A DNA stretch of 43,698 nt from Mycoplasmopsis iners ATCC 19705 (lineage in GTDB: Bacteria; Bacillota_I; Bacilli_A; Mycoplasmatales; Metamycoplasmataceae): the NCBI RefSeq assembly GCF_000701805.1, contig NZ_JNJW01000004.1, positions 1 to 43,698 on the forward strand, written 5' to 3'. Both the position numbers and the translations under genes were made by a program. The stretch's first letter is position 1. Each line of letters opens with the position of its first letter. The notes under the pieces were generated by a model. It ran no database searches. It saw nothing but the letters and a program-made list of their open reading frames with translations, and was not told where the DNA came from. Below, piece after piece: positions 1 through 9,912 of this stretch.

Positions 1-324
1 ATAAAGTTTAAAAAACCTTGAATTCTTCACTCAGATCACGGATTTCAATATTCATCATCTAAATATCTCGATGTAGTTGCAAAAAACAATGGAAATGTAT
101 CTATGGGCAGGGTCGGAAATTCATTAGATAATAGGGAAGTTGAATATTTCTTTTCAAACATCAAATCTGAGTGTTTAAACTTTGTAAATTACAAAACAAT
201 TTGCTTTGATAAACTCAAAAACATTATCAAAGATTACATTGAATGATATAACAATGAAAGATTTCAATCTGTGTTAAATTGAAAAACACCTCAACAATAT
301 TGAGATGCTTTGAGTTTTTTATAA
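1..324 (+). mobile_element. IS3-family transposase, C-terminal fragment (5' end outside window)
   Basis: The frame is open from base 1 to a TAA at 322-324 (107 codons, TGA read as Trp). It carries the second half of a DDE integrase core. HSDHG near the start holds the second catalytic Asp. About 35 residues later SMGRVGNSLDN is followed by EVEYFF, whose second Glu is in the usual position of the catalytic Glu. The tail WYNNERF...L.WKTPQQY is the typical IS3/IS150-group C-terminus. Whether the element is complete cannot be judged because the left part is cut off. The transposase ends only 42 bases before the gatB stop codon, and the genes converge. The right inverted repeat should lie in 325-366, but it cannot be verified without the left end. 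Confidence 0.85.
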
Positions 325-366
325 ATTGTCTATAAAACTTGTCCTAGTTTATGGTGTTATCTTGAT

Positions 367-1791
367 TTATTTAAATTTTTCGTTTAATCTTTCTAAAACT
401 AAATCATTTGCCAATGTTGGACTAACTTGCCCGCCTGAAATTTTCATTAATGATCCTAAAATCATTTTAACAACTTTTTCAGGACGGTTTGGGTATTCAC
501 TTAATAAAGCTTCGTTATTAGCAAAAATATCATTAATTCAATTGTTGATTAAATCTTTATCAACAATTTGTTTTAAATTATTTTCTTCTACTAATTCATC
601 AAGATTTTCTTTTTGATAATTAGGTAATAATGTAATTAATTTTTTGAACGACTTACCAGAAATAATTTCTTGGTCTAATAATTCAACTGCTTGTTCCATA
701 TGAGCTTGTTTAATGTTTAAATCAACAACTTCAACTCCTTGTGAATTGGCTAATGACACAACTTCAGCGAAGAATAATTTTGATAACTTGTCTCTATTTT
801 TATAATTAATTGAATCAAAATAAGCAGCTAATTCTAAGTTATTAACTAAGCTATTAATATAAATCGGGTTAATTTCTTCGCTTATATATCTGGCTTCCTT
901 TTCTCAAGGAAGTTCATTTAATTTAATAGAGTTAATAAATTCTGGGCTTAATTTAATAAAAGGAATGTTTGGTTCTGGGAAATATTTATAATCAGTTTCA
1001 CCTGTTTTAGTTCTCATTACAACGTTTTCTTTTAAGGCCTCATCAAAACGCTTGGTTTGCTGTAAAATAGGCTCATTGGTCAAAATTTTCTTGCTTTGTA
1101 AGGCAATCTCATAATCAATAGCAGCCTTAACATTACTAAAAGTATTCATGTTTTTAATTTCAACTTTTGTGCCAAAACCAGTATAGCCATAGGGTCTTAA
1201 AGAAATATTAACATCTGCTCTTAATGAACCATTTTCCATTTTAGCATCCGAAATTCCTAAACTTAAAGCAGTTCTTCTAATCATATCAATGTAAGCAACT
1301 GCCTCTTCACTTGAACGAATTACTGGTTCAGTAACAATTTCAATTAATGGCACACCGGCACGATTATAATCTAACTTAGTTTCACCATTTTCATGATATT
1401 GTCTAGCAGTGTCTTCTTCCAAATGAATTCTTTCAATTAATATATCTTTTTCACCTTTAGTTGTCTTAATGCTTAATTTACCATTTGAACCAATTGGTCT
1501 ATAAAACTGTGTAATTTGGAAACCTTTGGGTAAGTCTGTATAGAAATAATTCTTTCTATCAAAATGTAATTCATCATCAATTTGCATTTGTAATGCTTTG
1601 GCTAATTTAATTCCGCTAATTACCGCTTCTTTATTTAATAATGGTAAAGTTCCTGGATAACCTAAATCAATTTGATTAATTGATGTATTTGGCAAAGCAT
1701 TAAAATCGTTAGCTGCACTTGAAAACATTTTAGTTTTTGTTTTTAATTCGAGATGAATTTCAATGCCAATGATAACTTCAAAATTGTTCAT
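367..1791 (-). CDS. gatB: Aspartyl/glutamyl-tRNA amidotransferase subunit B
   Basis: This is the tRNA-binding and kinase subunit of GatCAB, which converts Glu-tRNA(Gln) to Gln-tRNA(Gln). Mollicutes use this route when they lack GlnRS. The protein is 474 residues, normal for the family. It opens with GIEIHLELKTKTKMFSSA (residues 9-26) and has YFYTDLPKGFQITQ (82-95). The GatB signature DYNRAGVPLIEIVTEP is at 141-156. The C-terminal tail (about 330-474) is the YqeY-like tRNA-binding domain. Two TGA Trp codons fall near the C-terminus. The ATG at 1789-1791 shares its A with the TAA of gatA, and the GGAG ribosome-binding site lies inside the gatA 3' end, so translation is probably coupled. No clear terminator was found between the stop and the IS element. 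Confidence 0.97.
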
Positions 1792-3122
1792 TATTCATCT
1801 CCTTTATATGTTTTATTACTTAAAAATTCTTCGATTCATAAAGCATGTGATAATAATTTTTCATCTTCATAAATTTTGCCTTCTAAGGCTAAATTTATTG
1901 GTAAATTGTTAATTGAAGCAAAAGGAATAGTTAATGAAGGATTACCAGCTAAATTTGAACCTGTCAAAATGTATTCCATGTAATCATAATTTGGATTTTC
2001 TTTAAAAATATATGTTGCGACATCCGCATAAGCTGGAAAAAGCAACACATCATATTGCGAATGTAAATCATTTAAATAATTTTTAATTACTCTTCTGGCT
2101 TTTTGTGCTTTAACATATAACTCTTTTTGGTTTTGTGAATAAAGGAAAAAGCTACCTAATGTCAATCTTCTTTGCACCATATTACCAAAACCATTAGATC
2201 TAGTATTGATCATTATTGATTCTCAATTTTCACCATCTTGTCTATTACCAAAAGCAATTCCGTTTAAATTAGATAAATTAGAAGAAGCTTCTGAATAAGA
2301 AATAATGTCATAAACAGGTTTAATAGCTCTTAAAATATCAACATTTGGTTGAATAATTTCAATATCTATATTCGCTTGTTTTAAATCATTAATTAAATTT
2401 TTGTATTGTGCTTTTAAAGCGTCATTTAAGCATTCTATATCTAAAACACCTATTTTATTAGGCTTTTGGGAAATAACATTGTCAATTTTAACATCTAGTG
2501 AAGTAAAATCTTTATTGTCTTTGCCATATGCTACTTGCGAAATCGCAACAATATCATTAACATTATGAGCAAAATAAGCCACAGTGTCTAAAGAAGAAGC
2601 ATAAGCAAATAAACCATATCTACTAATTGCTCCATATGAAGGTTTAAACCCAACTTTGCCACAATAACTAGCAGGCAATCTAACACTATCTCCTGTATCT
2701 GAACCTAAAGCAAAACTAATATTTTCAGTTAAAGTAGCAACCGATCCAGATGATGAACCGCCAGCTAATCTTTCTTTATCTAATGGGTTTCTTATTAATC
2801 CATTAGCGCTAAATGTTCCAGTTCCACCAAGTGCTAATTCATCGCAATTTACTTTAGCAACTTTCACTGCTCCGGCTTGAATTAATTTGTCAATTACAGT
2901 TGCATTATATGAAGGTCTAAAGTTCTTTAAAATATTACTTGACGCAGTTGAAGGAGCATCATTAGTTGCGTAATTTTCTTTAATTGTAAAGATAGCATTA
3001 GCTAAATTACCGTTTGCATTTAAGCTTTGATTATTGTCAAAAAGATGTGTAACACAGTTGTTTTGGTCATTTTTTAATTCATTTAAAGCTAATGAAAAAT
3101 TACCTTTATTTTTAATTTGCAT
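1791..3122 (-). CDS. gatA: Aspartyl/glutamyl-tRNA amidotransferase subunit A
   Basis: This is the glutaminase/amidase subunit of GatCAB, which releases ammonia from glutamine for transamidation. The protein is 443 residues, slightly shorter than the usual 470-490. The amidase-signature triad can be placed: Lys48 in FTIKEN, the cis-Ser at about 123 in LAGGSSSGS (119-127), and the nucleophile Ser146 in SDTGDSVRLP (141-150). Family members usually have TGGS where this protein has TGDS, and the loop between the two serines is one residue shorter. Two internal TGA codons are Trp. The start ATG overlaps the gatC stop (TAATG) and its stop overlaps the gatB start in the same way, giving equimolar coupled expression of the three subunits. 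Confidence 0.97.
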
Positions 3123-3424
3123 TATTTAACCACCTTTTTAGTAATAATATAATCCGCATCATGTTCTTTAGCATTATTTAAAGCTTCCATTTTGGAAATA
3201 GCAAATGAATTATCAACAACATCTTCTCTTAAAAAGTCAACTAATGGAATTTCATTCAAATGAGTTAAAGGCTTAACATCTTGTAAATCTAATTTATCTA
3301 AGAATCTTAAATTATTTTCAATAATGTGTCATTCTTCAATGATCGCATCTAAAACTTCGTTTTTGGGTTCAAGCATAATTGAAGCCACTATTGATTTTAG
3401 CTTTTCTTTATCTATTTTTTGCAT
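3122..3424 (-). CDS. gatC: Aspartyl/glutamyl-tRNA amidotransferase subunit C
   Basis: This is a 100-residue protein with one TGA Trp codon, so it is easily missed with the standard code. GatC wraps around GatA and stabilises the GatA-GatB complex. The sequence shows the expected features: an N-terminal helix with weak conservation, a central run in which DLQDVKPLTHLNEIPLVDFLRED resembles the GatC 'L..VEPL.H......LREDV' core, and a short C-terminal tail. Identity rests on that core and on the position directly upstream of gatA with a TAATG overlap. The ATG at 3422-3424 is preceded by AAAGGA, which lies within the last codons of the upstream pseudouridine synthase gene; only one base separates the two genes. 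Confidence 0.9.
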
Positions 3425-3425
3425 C

Positions 3426-4298
3426 TTATTCCTTTCATGGTACTTTAACATTAAATTCTTTATTATTTAAGTATTTTAATTTACCTTCTAATTTTGCGAA
3501 TCTAATTGTTTTACAGTGTAAAAACAATCTTTCTGCTTCTTTACCACTATATTTTTTATCACCCCAAATTGGATAACCAATACTTTTCATTGATAACCTG
3601 ATTTGATGTTTTCTGCCTGTTTCTAATTTGGCAAATCAAGCATTATTTTTTTTGTAAATAAAAGTTTTGGCAATGTTTGGTTCAATTTTTTGTTGTTTGG
3701 TTAATTTGGCGTTTAAAAAACCTTCAGTATTTTTACTAATGTCTAAAATTATTTCTCTATCTTTACCATTATAGTTGGATTTGAAAGCATAAATTTTGTC
3801 GAAAAAAGCTGTTTTACGATTTAATTCAGCAAGAGCATAATAATTTTTAGCATATATCACTAAACCACTTGTTTCTTTGTCTAAGCGTCCTACATGGCTA
3901 GGTTTAAATTCATCAATATCGTTACGATAAGCAAAATATTTCAAAACTTGATGATCTAAACAATTAGTTTCAGAATGCATTGATATTCCGTTTGGTTTAT
4001 CAACTAAAAGAATATTAGAATCTTCATAAACAATTTTAAATTCGATATTTATTTTGTCTAAATCAACTTCATTTTTCTTTTCAATATCATTAGCAAAAAA
4101 TACTGAGACTTTATCGCCGGCATTCAACTTAATTTTTTCATCACTAACTCTTTTGTCATTTATTTTGACGTCTCTTTGTCTTAAAAGTCTATAAATAAGG
4201 CTTAAAGGATAAGAGTTAAAAACATCTTTTAAAAAATTTAAAAGCTTTTTTTGATCATTGTTTTTTGAAACTACAAAATGTTTTCAATTTGCGCTCAT
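3426..4298 (-). CDS. RluA-family rRNA pseudouridine synthase with S4 domain
   Basis: This 290-residue protein isomerises specific uridines in ribosomal RNA to pseudouridine. An S4 RNA-binding domain occupies about residues 15-75 (LSLIYRLLRQRDVKIN...). The catalytic domain starts near 85 with IVYEDSNILLVDKPNGISMH. The family motif HVGRLDKETSGL has the catalytic Asp140. A later segment, TGRKHQIRLSMKSIGYPIWGD, matches the conserved RluA/C/D C-terminal motif. The RluC or RluD site specificity cannot be assigned from sequence alone. The ATG at 4296-4298 follows AGGAG by five bases. A terminator separates it from scpB, so it may head its own transcript with gatCAB, although no strong promoter was recognised in the 40-base gap. 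Confidence 0.92.
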
Positions 4299-4307
4299 CT
4301 AACTCCT

Positions 4308-4335
4308 AAAAATAATAAAGGTGCAAAAAGCACCT
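4308..4335 (-). terminator. Intrinsic terminator after scpB
   Basis: The stem AGGTGC (4319-4324) pairs with GCACCT (4330-4335) around a five-base loop. On the minus strand it is followed by a T-rich tract ending at about 4308. It sits five bases past the scpB stop and closes the acpS-plsC-scpA-scpB group. Confidence 0.75.
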
Positions 4336-4340
4336 AATTA

Positions 4341-4922
4341 TTAAACATTGTTTTCGCTTCTTTGGCTATCAAATAAGTTGAATTCTTCATTTGTCTCTTC
4401 TTCAACATCAATGAAATTAAATTCTGTCATTCTTGGTAATTCATTTAATGATTTAATCTTAAAATAGTCAAAAAACTTGTTTGTTACTTCATATAAAACA
4501 GGTTTCCCTGGTGTTGGGCTAACTCCGGCTTCTCTAACAACCCCTTTGGTTAATAAAGTGTTTAACACTTGGTCGCTAGCTACTCCTCTGATTTTATTAA
4601 TCATTCCACGGGTTAATGGTTGTTTGTAAGCAATAATTCCTGCCACTTCAATTGCAGCATTTGATAAACGGTGTTTTTTAACAACTTGAACCATTTTTTG
4701 AATGTTTTCTTTATATGTTTCTCTTGTTGCTAATTTATAAATTTCATTAAATTCAACAACTTTTAAACCGCCATTACGCGCATTGTAGTCTTTAATAAAG
4801 TCATTCATAACTTTTTTAGCTTCTGCTTTATTACGAAGTGAAAAAGTTTCTTTAACTTGTTCTAAATCAAGTCCTTCATCTCCTTGAACATATAATAGAG
4901 CTTCTAAAATATTATTTTTCAT
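4341..4922 (-). CDS. scpB: Segregation and condensation protein B
   Basis: ScpB forms the SMC-ScpA-ScpB condensin with ScpA. The complex organises and segregates the chromosome, probably loading near the origin. The product is 193 residues with two winged-helix domains. The conserved stretch AAIEVAGIIAYKQPLTRGMI and the following IRGV are the ScpB hallmark, as is the TPGKPVLYEVT-like motif in the second winged helix. An upstream TTG would add six residues. The ATG at 4920-4922 is preferred because AGAGGA lies about eight bases upstream and because it opens directly into the typical N-terminus. The gene overlaps scpA by 11 bases, implying coupled translation. Confidence 0.95.
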   Translation of the reverse strand: MKNNILEALLYVQGDEGLDLEQVKETFSLRNKAEAKKVMNDFIKDYNARNGGLKVVEFNEIYKLATRETYKENIQKMVQVVKKHRLSNAAIEVAGIIAYKQPLTRGMINKIRGVASDQVLNTLLTKGVVREAGVSPTPGKPVLYEVTNKFFDYFKIKSLNELPRMTEFNFIDVEEETNEEFNLFDSQRSENNV

Positions 4923-5682
4923 ATTCTGGTCCTCTTTCAAAGGTTATTTCCCCAAATTGCTCATCTTGATAAATTCTAATAATCTGATCTCTAGCTAATT
5001 CTAAAACGGCTAATAATGTAATAACAAAATGTTCTATAGAAGGCTGGCTAAAAATCATTTCAAAAGTTACCTTTTCATTCTCTCTGAATAATTTCAAAAT
5101 AAATGGAATTTGATCTTTTGGTGTTAAATCAAAATGGTTTAACTTTGTTTTTCTTAATTGGTTAGCTTTTGATCTTTCGAAAAATTTTCTTAAAATGGTG
5201 ATTAACTTGATTGGGTTAGAATGACCTTCAAGCGCACTTTTGTCGTTTTCTGGATCATCAACTATATAATCATCAACATTGCTTGGTTTTTTAATGTAAA
5301 TTTCTCTTCTCAAGCCTTCTTGTTCTCTCAAAGTTTTTGAAATTTCTTTGAATTGTTGATATTCATAAAGCCTTTTCAACAATTCACGTTTGTCTTCTTC
5401 AATTTTTGGTTTTTCTTCTGGGGTATGGAGTGTCATTCTAGTTTTTAACAACAACAATGTTGAAGCCATAACTAAATATTCTCCAGCTATATCAATCTCA
5501 ATCTCTTTTAAATCGTTAATTATTCTTAAATATTCAACTGCTAATTCTAAAACATCAACTTCCATTATGTCTATGTTTTTCTTTTGAACTAAAGCCAATA
5601 ATAAATCTAATGGGCCATCAAAATTTTCTAGTTTAATGTCATATTTTTTATCAACATTTTCATAAATACTAGTTTTGTTCAT
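4912..5682 (-). CDS. scpA: Segregation and condensation protein A
   Basis: This is the kleisin subunit of the bacterial SMC condensin, bridging the SMC head and neck and binding ScpB in its middle. It has 256 residues, a normal length. The N-terminal kleisin signature ENFDGPLDLLLALVQKKNID is at about 19-38 and is followed by the amphipathic ...IAGEYLVMASTLLLLKTRM helix. The C-terminal winged helix includes VTFEMIF and FVITLLAVLELARDQII. The ATG at 5680-5682 lies within the plsC 3' end (14-base overlap), with GGGAG about nine bases upstream. Confidence 0.96.
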   Translation of the reverse strand: MNKTSIYENVDKKYDIKLENFDGPLDLLLALVQKKNIDIMEVDVLELAVEYLRIINDLKEIEIDIAGEYLVMASTLLLLKTRMTLHTPEEKPKIEEDKRELLKRLYEYQQFKEISKTLREQEGLRREIYIKKPSNVDDYIVDDPENDKSALEGHSNPIKLITILRKFFERSKANQLRKTKLNHFDLTPKDQIPFILKLFRENEKVTFEMIFSQPSIEHFVITLLAVLELARDQIIRIYQDEQFGEITFERGPEYEK

Positions 5683-6418
5683 TGTTTAATTCTCCCTCGA
5701 TTGCCTTTTTAACTCTTTCAGCAATTTTTTGAGGTTGACTAGCAAGTAAATTTGCAGGTTTAATAGCAGGTAAAAATGTTACTTTAACAATTAATTTTTT
5801 ACTTCTGCTTTTTTTCATAGCTTCTCTAGTGTCAGAAATAGCAACTGGCACTACAGCAAGGTATTGGCTAATTGCTACTTTAAAAGCTCCGGTTTTAAAT
5901 TCGCCTAATTCAGCACTATCTATTCTTGTGCCTTCTGGGAAAACTACTCCGTAAGTTCTTCTTTCTTTAATTCCGCTTCCAAATTCCGCTAATGAAGCAA
6001 AAGCACTTCTAAAATTGTTTCTGTCAATTAAAGTTGAATCTGACAATTTAATAGCAGCCATAGCTAATTTAGATTTTTCTAATTCTTTTTTAGCTAAAAA
6101 GTTTGGTATTTTATTTAACACTGATGCGTCTTTAGTTTGCTTTTTTAAAGCATAAAGCATAATAATAGCATCTAAATTTGATTTATGGTTTGGTGTTAAA
6201 ATTGCTCCAGTATTTGGAATGTTATTATACCCTTCAACTTGAACTTTAACGTTATATAATCACAAAATTAATCTTGCTCTTTTAAGCAATCAATTGTTTC
6301 TTTGTTGTGGTGTGTGTTGTGCAGGAAATTTTTTATATTTTCTAGCATACGCCCTTAACCTTCACATATATCAAAGCATTAAAGGTCAACAAAAAATCAT
6401 TTTAAAAATAAAACTCAT
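5669..6418 (-). CDS. plsC: 1-acyl-sn-glycerol-3-phosphate acyltransferase
   Basis: PlsC acylates lysophosphatidic acid to phosphatidic acid at the membrane. The product is 249 residues. Its N-terminus is Trp-rich and hydrophobic (several TGA codons), consistent with membrane association. The catalytic HX4D motif is NHKSNLD with His78 and Asp83, and the substrate-binding motif FPEGTR is at 160-165. The ATG at 6416-6418 follows AAGGAG with good spacing; this ribosome-binding site overlaps the acpS stop. The gene lies between acpS and scpA, so phospholipid synthesis and chromosome segregation genes share one transcript. Confidence 0.95.
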
Positions 6419-6421
6419 AAA

Positions 6422-6730
6422 CTACTCCTTTTTCTCTATCGCAACGGCAACTACATAATCATCTTCATGGGTCAATGATATTGCAAATTTCTCGTGCTTT
6501 CATTGGTGGTCAATTCTTTTTAATTCATAGTTTGAATAAAAAGAATAATCATTATTCGCTTTATAAATTGCTTCTTTAATTGCTCATAATGATGCCAATG
6601 TTTGGGTTTTTAAACTTTCTGGAACACTTTCCAAATACTTAATTTCATTAGGATGCAAAATCCTTTCAATAAAGCCTTTATCTTTGTTGGCAAAACGGCT
6701 TATTTTTGCCATGTCTATTCCTATATTCAT
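6422..6730 (-). CDS. acpS: Holo-[acyl-carrier-protein] synthase
   Basis: AcpS transfers the phosphopantetheine arm of CoA to acyl carrier protein. The protein is 102 residues and needs two TGA Trp codons. GIDMAKISRF (4-13) contains the metal-binding Asp6. The second metal ligand is Glu53 in LWAIKEAIYKA, the classic W..KEA.KA helix. The C-terminal strand SLTHEDDYVVAVAI is the family's 'S.SH...A.A.V' motif in modified form. No Shine-Dalgarno is visible before the ATG at 6728-6730; a TATAAA about 12 bases upstream suggests a very short leader. The length is about 15-20 residues below the family mean. Confidence 0.92.
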
Positions 6731-6778
6731 ATGTTATTTAATTTTATATTAATATTTAATATTAATTAAATCGATTTT

Positions 6779-6801
6779 GTTGATATCTGTAAATTATCAA
6801 C
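6779..6801. promoter_or_regulatory. Inverted repeat upstream of acpS (candidate operator)
   Basis: GTTGATA (6779-6785) is repeated inverted as TATCAAC (6795-6801) with a nine-base spacer. It lies 49-71 bases upstream of the acpS start, between the opp terminator and the acpS promoter zone. The perfect 7+7 symmetry in an otherwise AT-only spacer suggests a protein-binding site. No known regulator can be named. Confidence 0.35.
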
Positions 6802-6820
6802 GCTTTTAGGCCAATTTAAA

Positions 6821-6845
6821 CAAAAAAGCAGGATTAAACCTGCTT
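6821..6845 (-). terminator. Intrinsic terminator of the opp operon
   Basis: The stem AAGCAGG (6826-6832) and CCTGCTT (6839-6845) has a six-base loop. On the minus strand it is followed by six T residues. It overlaps the oppF stop codon. Confidence 0.85.
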
Positions 6846-8160
6846 AATTTTGTTTATTATTCTTAATTTTAATAAATTCAGCTAATTCTTGGTCGGTGGC
6901 TAAAACAAAGTGCTCATTGCCTAAATCTTGTCATTTAGGTTGATTTTCTTCATCATAGCCATGCATTGCTGGATCATAAATATAGCCTAGCAATGAGCCT
7001 TTTTTACTTTCAATCGAAGGCACTGCGTCCAATAAACTTCTAGTATATGGGTGATAAGAATTGTGAATAATTTCTTCGGTTGGGCCAACTTCCAATAAAA
7101 CACCTTTGTTAATAACTGCAATTCTATCAGAAATATATTCAACCATTCTTAAGTCATGGGCAATGAATAAAATGGTTAAATTATATTTTTCTTTTAAGTC
7201 ATTAAAGATGTTAATAACTTGGGCTTGAATTGACACGTCAAGCGCAGAAATTGGTTCGTCAGCAATTAATAATTTAGGTTGTAACACAACAGCTCTACAA
7301 ATTCCTAAACGTTGTTGTTGACCACCTGAGAATTCTAATGGATACCTATCAAGCACAGAGTCATCTAAACCAACTTGTTTTAAAATGTCTATAATTAAGC
7401 GTTTTTTACACTCTTTTTCACTTAATTTAGCATTTTCTTCTCTCAGTTTTTTTGCTTCGTCATATCAAGCAAATAATTCACTGAATTGTTTACCCATATA
7501 ATTACGTGCTTTTAATTGTTCATATAAATCTACATAAACATATTGGAAAGAGTCTTCTTCACTTTTAGCCAATTCTAACTTTTGTTTGTAGTTTTCTACT
7601 AAAGGAGCAACATTTAATTCTTCAAGCCTTTTGTTTAATTCAACATAGAAGTTTGCATCTTCAGTAACTAAATAAATATATTTAGAATTTTTTAAGTTTG
7701 ATAAACCTTCACCAACTACGTATTCAACATTTTTATAGGGATTTAAAGAGTTTGTTGGATCTTGGAAAATCATTTGCACTTTATTAACCATAAAGTCAAT
7801 AATGTTTTTTCTTTTCTTGCCAAGTTTTGAAACTTTTTCGATGTTTTTAGGAATTATATTATCAAGAATTTTAATATAGCCAAATTGGTGTGGAGTTAAA
7901 CCGATTAAAGCTCTTCCGGTTGTTGATTTACCTGAACCAGATTCACCAACTAAACCTAAAACTTCACCATCATAAATGTTTAAATTTAAATTATTAATGG
8001 CTGTAAATTTTTTAATTCCTTGGCCGTATTCAATATCTAAATTTCTGATTTCTACTAAAACATTTCTCCCTTTAGGATCTAACATTTTGTCAGTTCCCTC
8101 AACAATTTCACGACAGATTTTTTTGCCGAATTTACCTTTTTCACAGTAGTATTTAGCCAT
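6844..8160 (-). CDS. oppF: Oligopeptide ABC transporter ATP-binding protein OppF
   Basis: This is one of the two nucleotide-binding subunits that power oligopeptide import. The protein is 438 residues, whereas bacterial OppF is usually 310-330. Walker A GESGSGKST is at 72-80 and the Q-loop Gln133 is in IFQDPTNSLNP. The ABC signature LEFSGGQQQR is at about 275-284, Walker B is LLIADEP with Asp301, and the switch His is in IAHDL. The Q-loop to signature distance is about 145 residues, which implies a Lys/Glu-rich insertion of roughly 90 residues in the helical subdomain. The C-terminal SYHPYTRSLLDAVP is the typical oligopeptide/dipeptide ABC extension. The start ATG shares its A with the oppD stop (TAATG), and AAAGGA lies ten bases upstream. 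Confidence 0.95.
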
Positions 8161-9902
8161 TATTCTGTCCTTTCTAATTCTTGAGTTGCTTCAACTTGCT
8201 CATTGTGTAATTTAGCTTCTTGAAGATAATGTTCATAAGTTGTTTTATCAACAAAAGTGTTAGCTGTTGAATGATTAATTTTAATTAAAGCTTTTTCATA
8301 TTTAGCTCATAAGTTTTTAATAATTTTTGGTGGTTGATATTCAGGAGATTGTTCGTTTAATAAATTTGATTTAACAAAGTGAGTAGGTGAAATTTGATAG
8401 AAATCAGGTTCTGTTTCAAAGTCAATTCCTAAAGCATAATCATTACGTACTGCAAAAGCATCACCTTTAATATTATTAAGACTTGAAGGTACTGCACCTC
8501 TAATAACTTGTAATCTTGTATCTTTATTAAAGTCAGGCATTGATACGATTAAACCTCAAGTATAAGGGTGTTGTGGATTAATTAAGATTTCTTCTTTTGT
8601 ACCACTTTCCACAATTTGACCAGCATACATAATGTTAATAAAATCTGAAATTGATGAAACAACACCTAAGTCGTGAGTAATGAAGACAATAGCAATTTTG
8701 AATTTTTCTTGCAATTCTCTAATAATGTCTAATACTAAGGCTTGAACTGTTGGGTCAAGAGCAGTAGTAGGTTCATCCATAACTAAAATTTTTGGTTTTA
8801 AAGAAATAATTGAAGCAATAGCAATCCGTTGAATCATTCCACCTGATAATTCATGTGGATATAATTTCATAACTTTTTCTGGATTATTAATTTTTGTCAT
8901 TTCAAGGTATTTAAGAGCTTCTTGATAAGCTTCTTTTTTGTTTTTAACAATTTTGTTAATTAACATACCTTCCATGATTTGTTTGCCAACTTTCATAGTT
9001 GGATCAAGAATAGACATTGGGTTTTGGAAAACCGCCGAAACAATATTTCCTCTGAGTTTAGATTTTTCTCAATTGTATAAATTGAAAGCTTGAACTTCCA
9101 TACCATAAAGTTTAACTTTACCAGCTTCAATAATAGCATTTGAACCAGTTAAACCATAAAGCAATGAAGTAATAACAGATTTACCTGAACCTGATTCACC
9201 GATAATAGCATGAACCATACCTTCATAAACTTTTAATGAAACACCTCTAAGCACAAGGTTTTTTTCTTTAGGGTTAGCTGGGTTTTTAAAAGTTAAATAA
9301 ACATCTTCGATTTCCGCTGCTACTTTAACTTTTTTACCAAAAACAATTTCTTCTTTAGCATTTTCAATATTTTGTTGGAAATCAATTAAAGCTTGATTTG
9401 CTTTTGGTGCTTTTTTAATTCTTAATAATTGTAAAAGTTTAATAAATGTGTTTTTTGTTGAATGGAATAAGTTTTTTCAAAAGTCAATGAAACGTTTGCC
9501 TAATGAATTTTTTTCATCTTTTCTAACAATTAATAAATCTTTTGGTTGTTCTTTGGTTTTTCAAATAATTGGTTGATGAAATTTCTTTGAATAACCTTGT
9601 GGATTTGAAATCTCATCTTTTGGTTTAATAAATACTGATTGATTATTTGTTTCAGTTTTTTCAACTTCATTTGTTGAATTGTTTTTGTTAGCTTCAAGAG
9701 TTGTTAATAATTCTTTGATCTCGTTATTTTTGTCTTCACTTCTAGTTAAACTTATTTCTTGTGTTAATTCTGCTAATTTTTGAGCTTGTTTTTTGTGTTT
9801 CATCATCATTGCGTAATCTTCTGAAGTTGAAGAATTTTTTCTAATATTTACTCTTTCAATTTCAGCTATTTTATAGTTCTTTTTGATTGGTTTTATTTTC
9901 AT
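8160..9902 (-). CDS. oppD: Oligopeptide ABC transporter ATP-binding protein OppD
   Basis: This is the second ATPase subunit of the Opp importer. The protein is 580 residues, far above the usual 330-350. The ABC core starts near residue 195: Walker A GESGSGKS 235-242, FQNPMSILDPTMKVG following the Q-loop, signature HELSGGMIQR at about 350-359, and Walker B ILVMDEP with Asp376. The oligopeptide-specific HPYT...VSMPDF segment follows. The first 190 or so residues are a highly charged, Lys/Glu/Asn-rich extension with no recognisable domain, and the C-terminus has a further extension of more than 100 residues. The ATG at 9900-9902 has an AGGAG-like site overlapping the oppC stop. Three TGA codons interrupt a standard-code reading. 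Confidence 0.93.
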
Positions 9903-9912
9903 AAATAAACTC

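Noticed and set aside
325-366. Possible right inverted repeat of the IS element
   Set aside because: Such a repeat should exist here, but the left end is outside the window, so its boundaries cannot be defined from this sequence.
904-1791. Apparent frameshifts or truncations in most genes when TGA is read as stop
   Set aside because: All such breaks are TGA codons at positions where Trp is expected. With the mycoplasma code the frames are intact. Only the TAA at 20882-20884 is a true stop inside a long frame.
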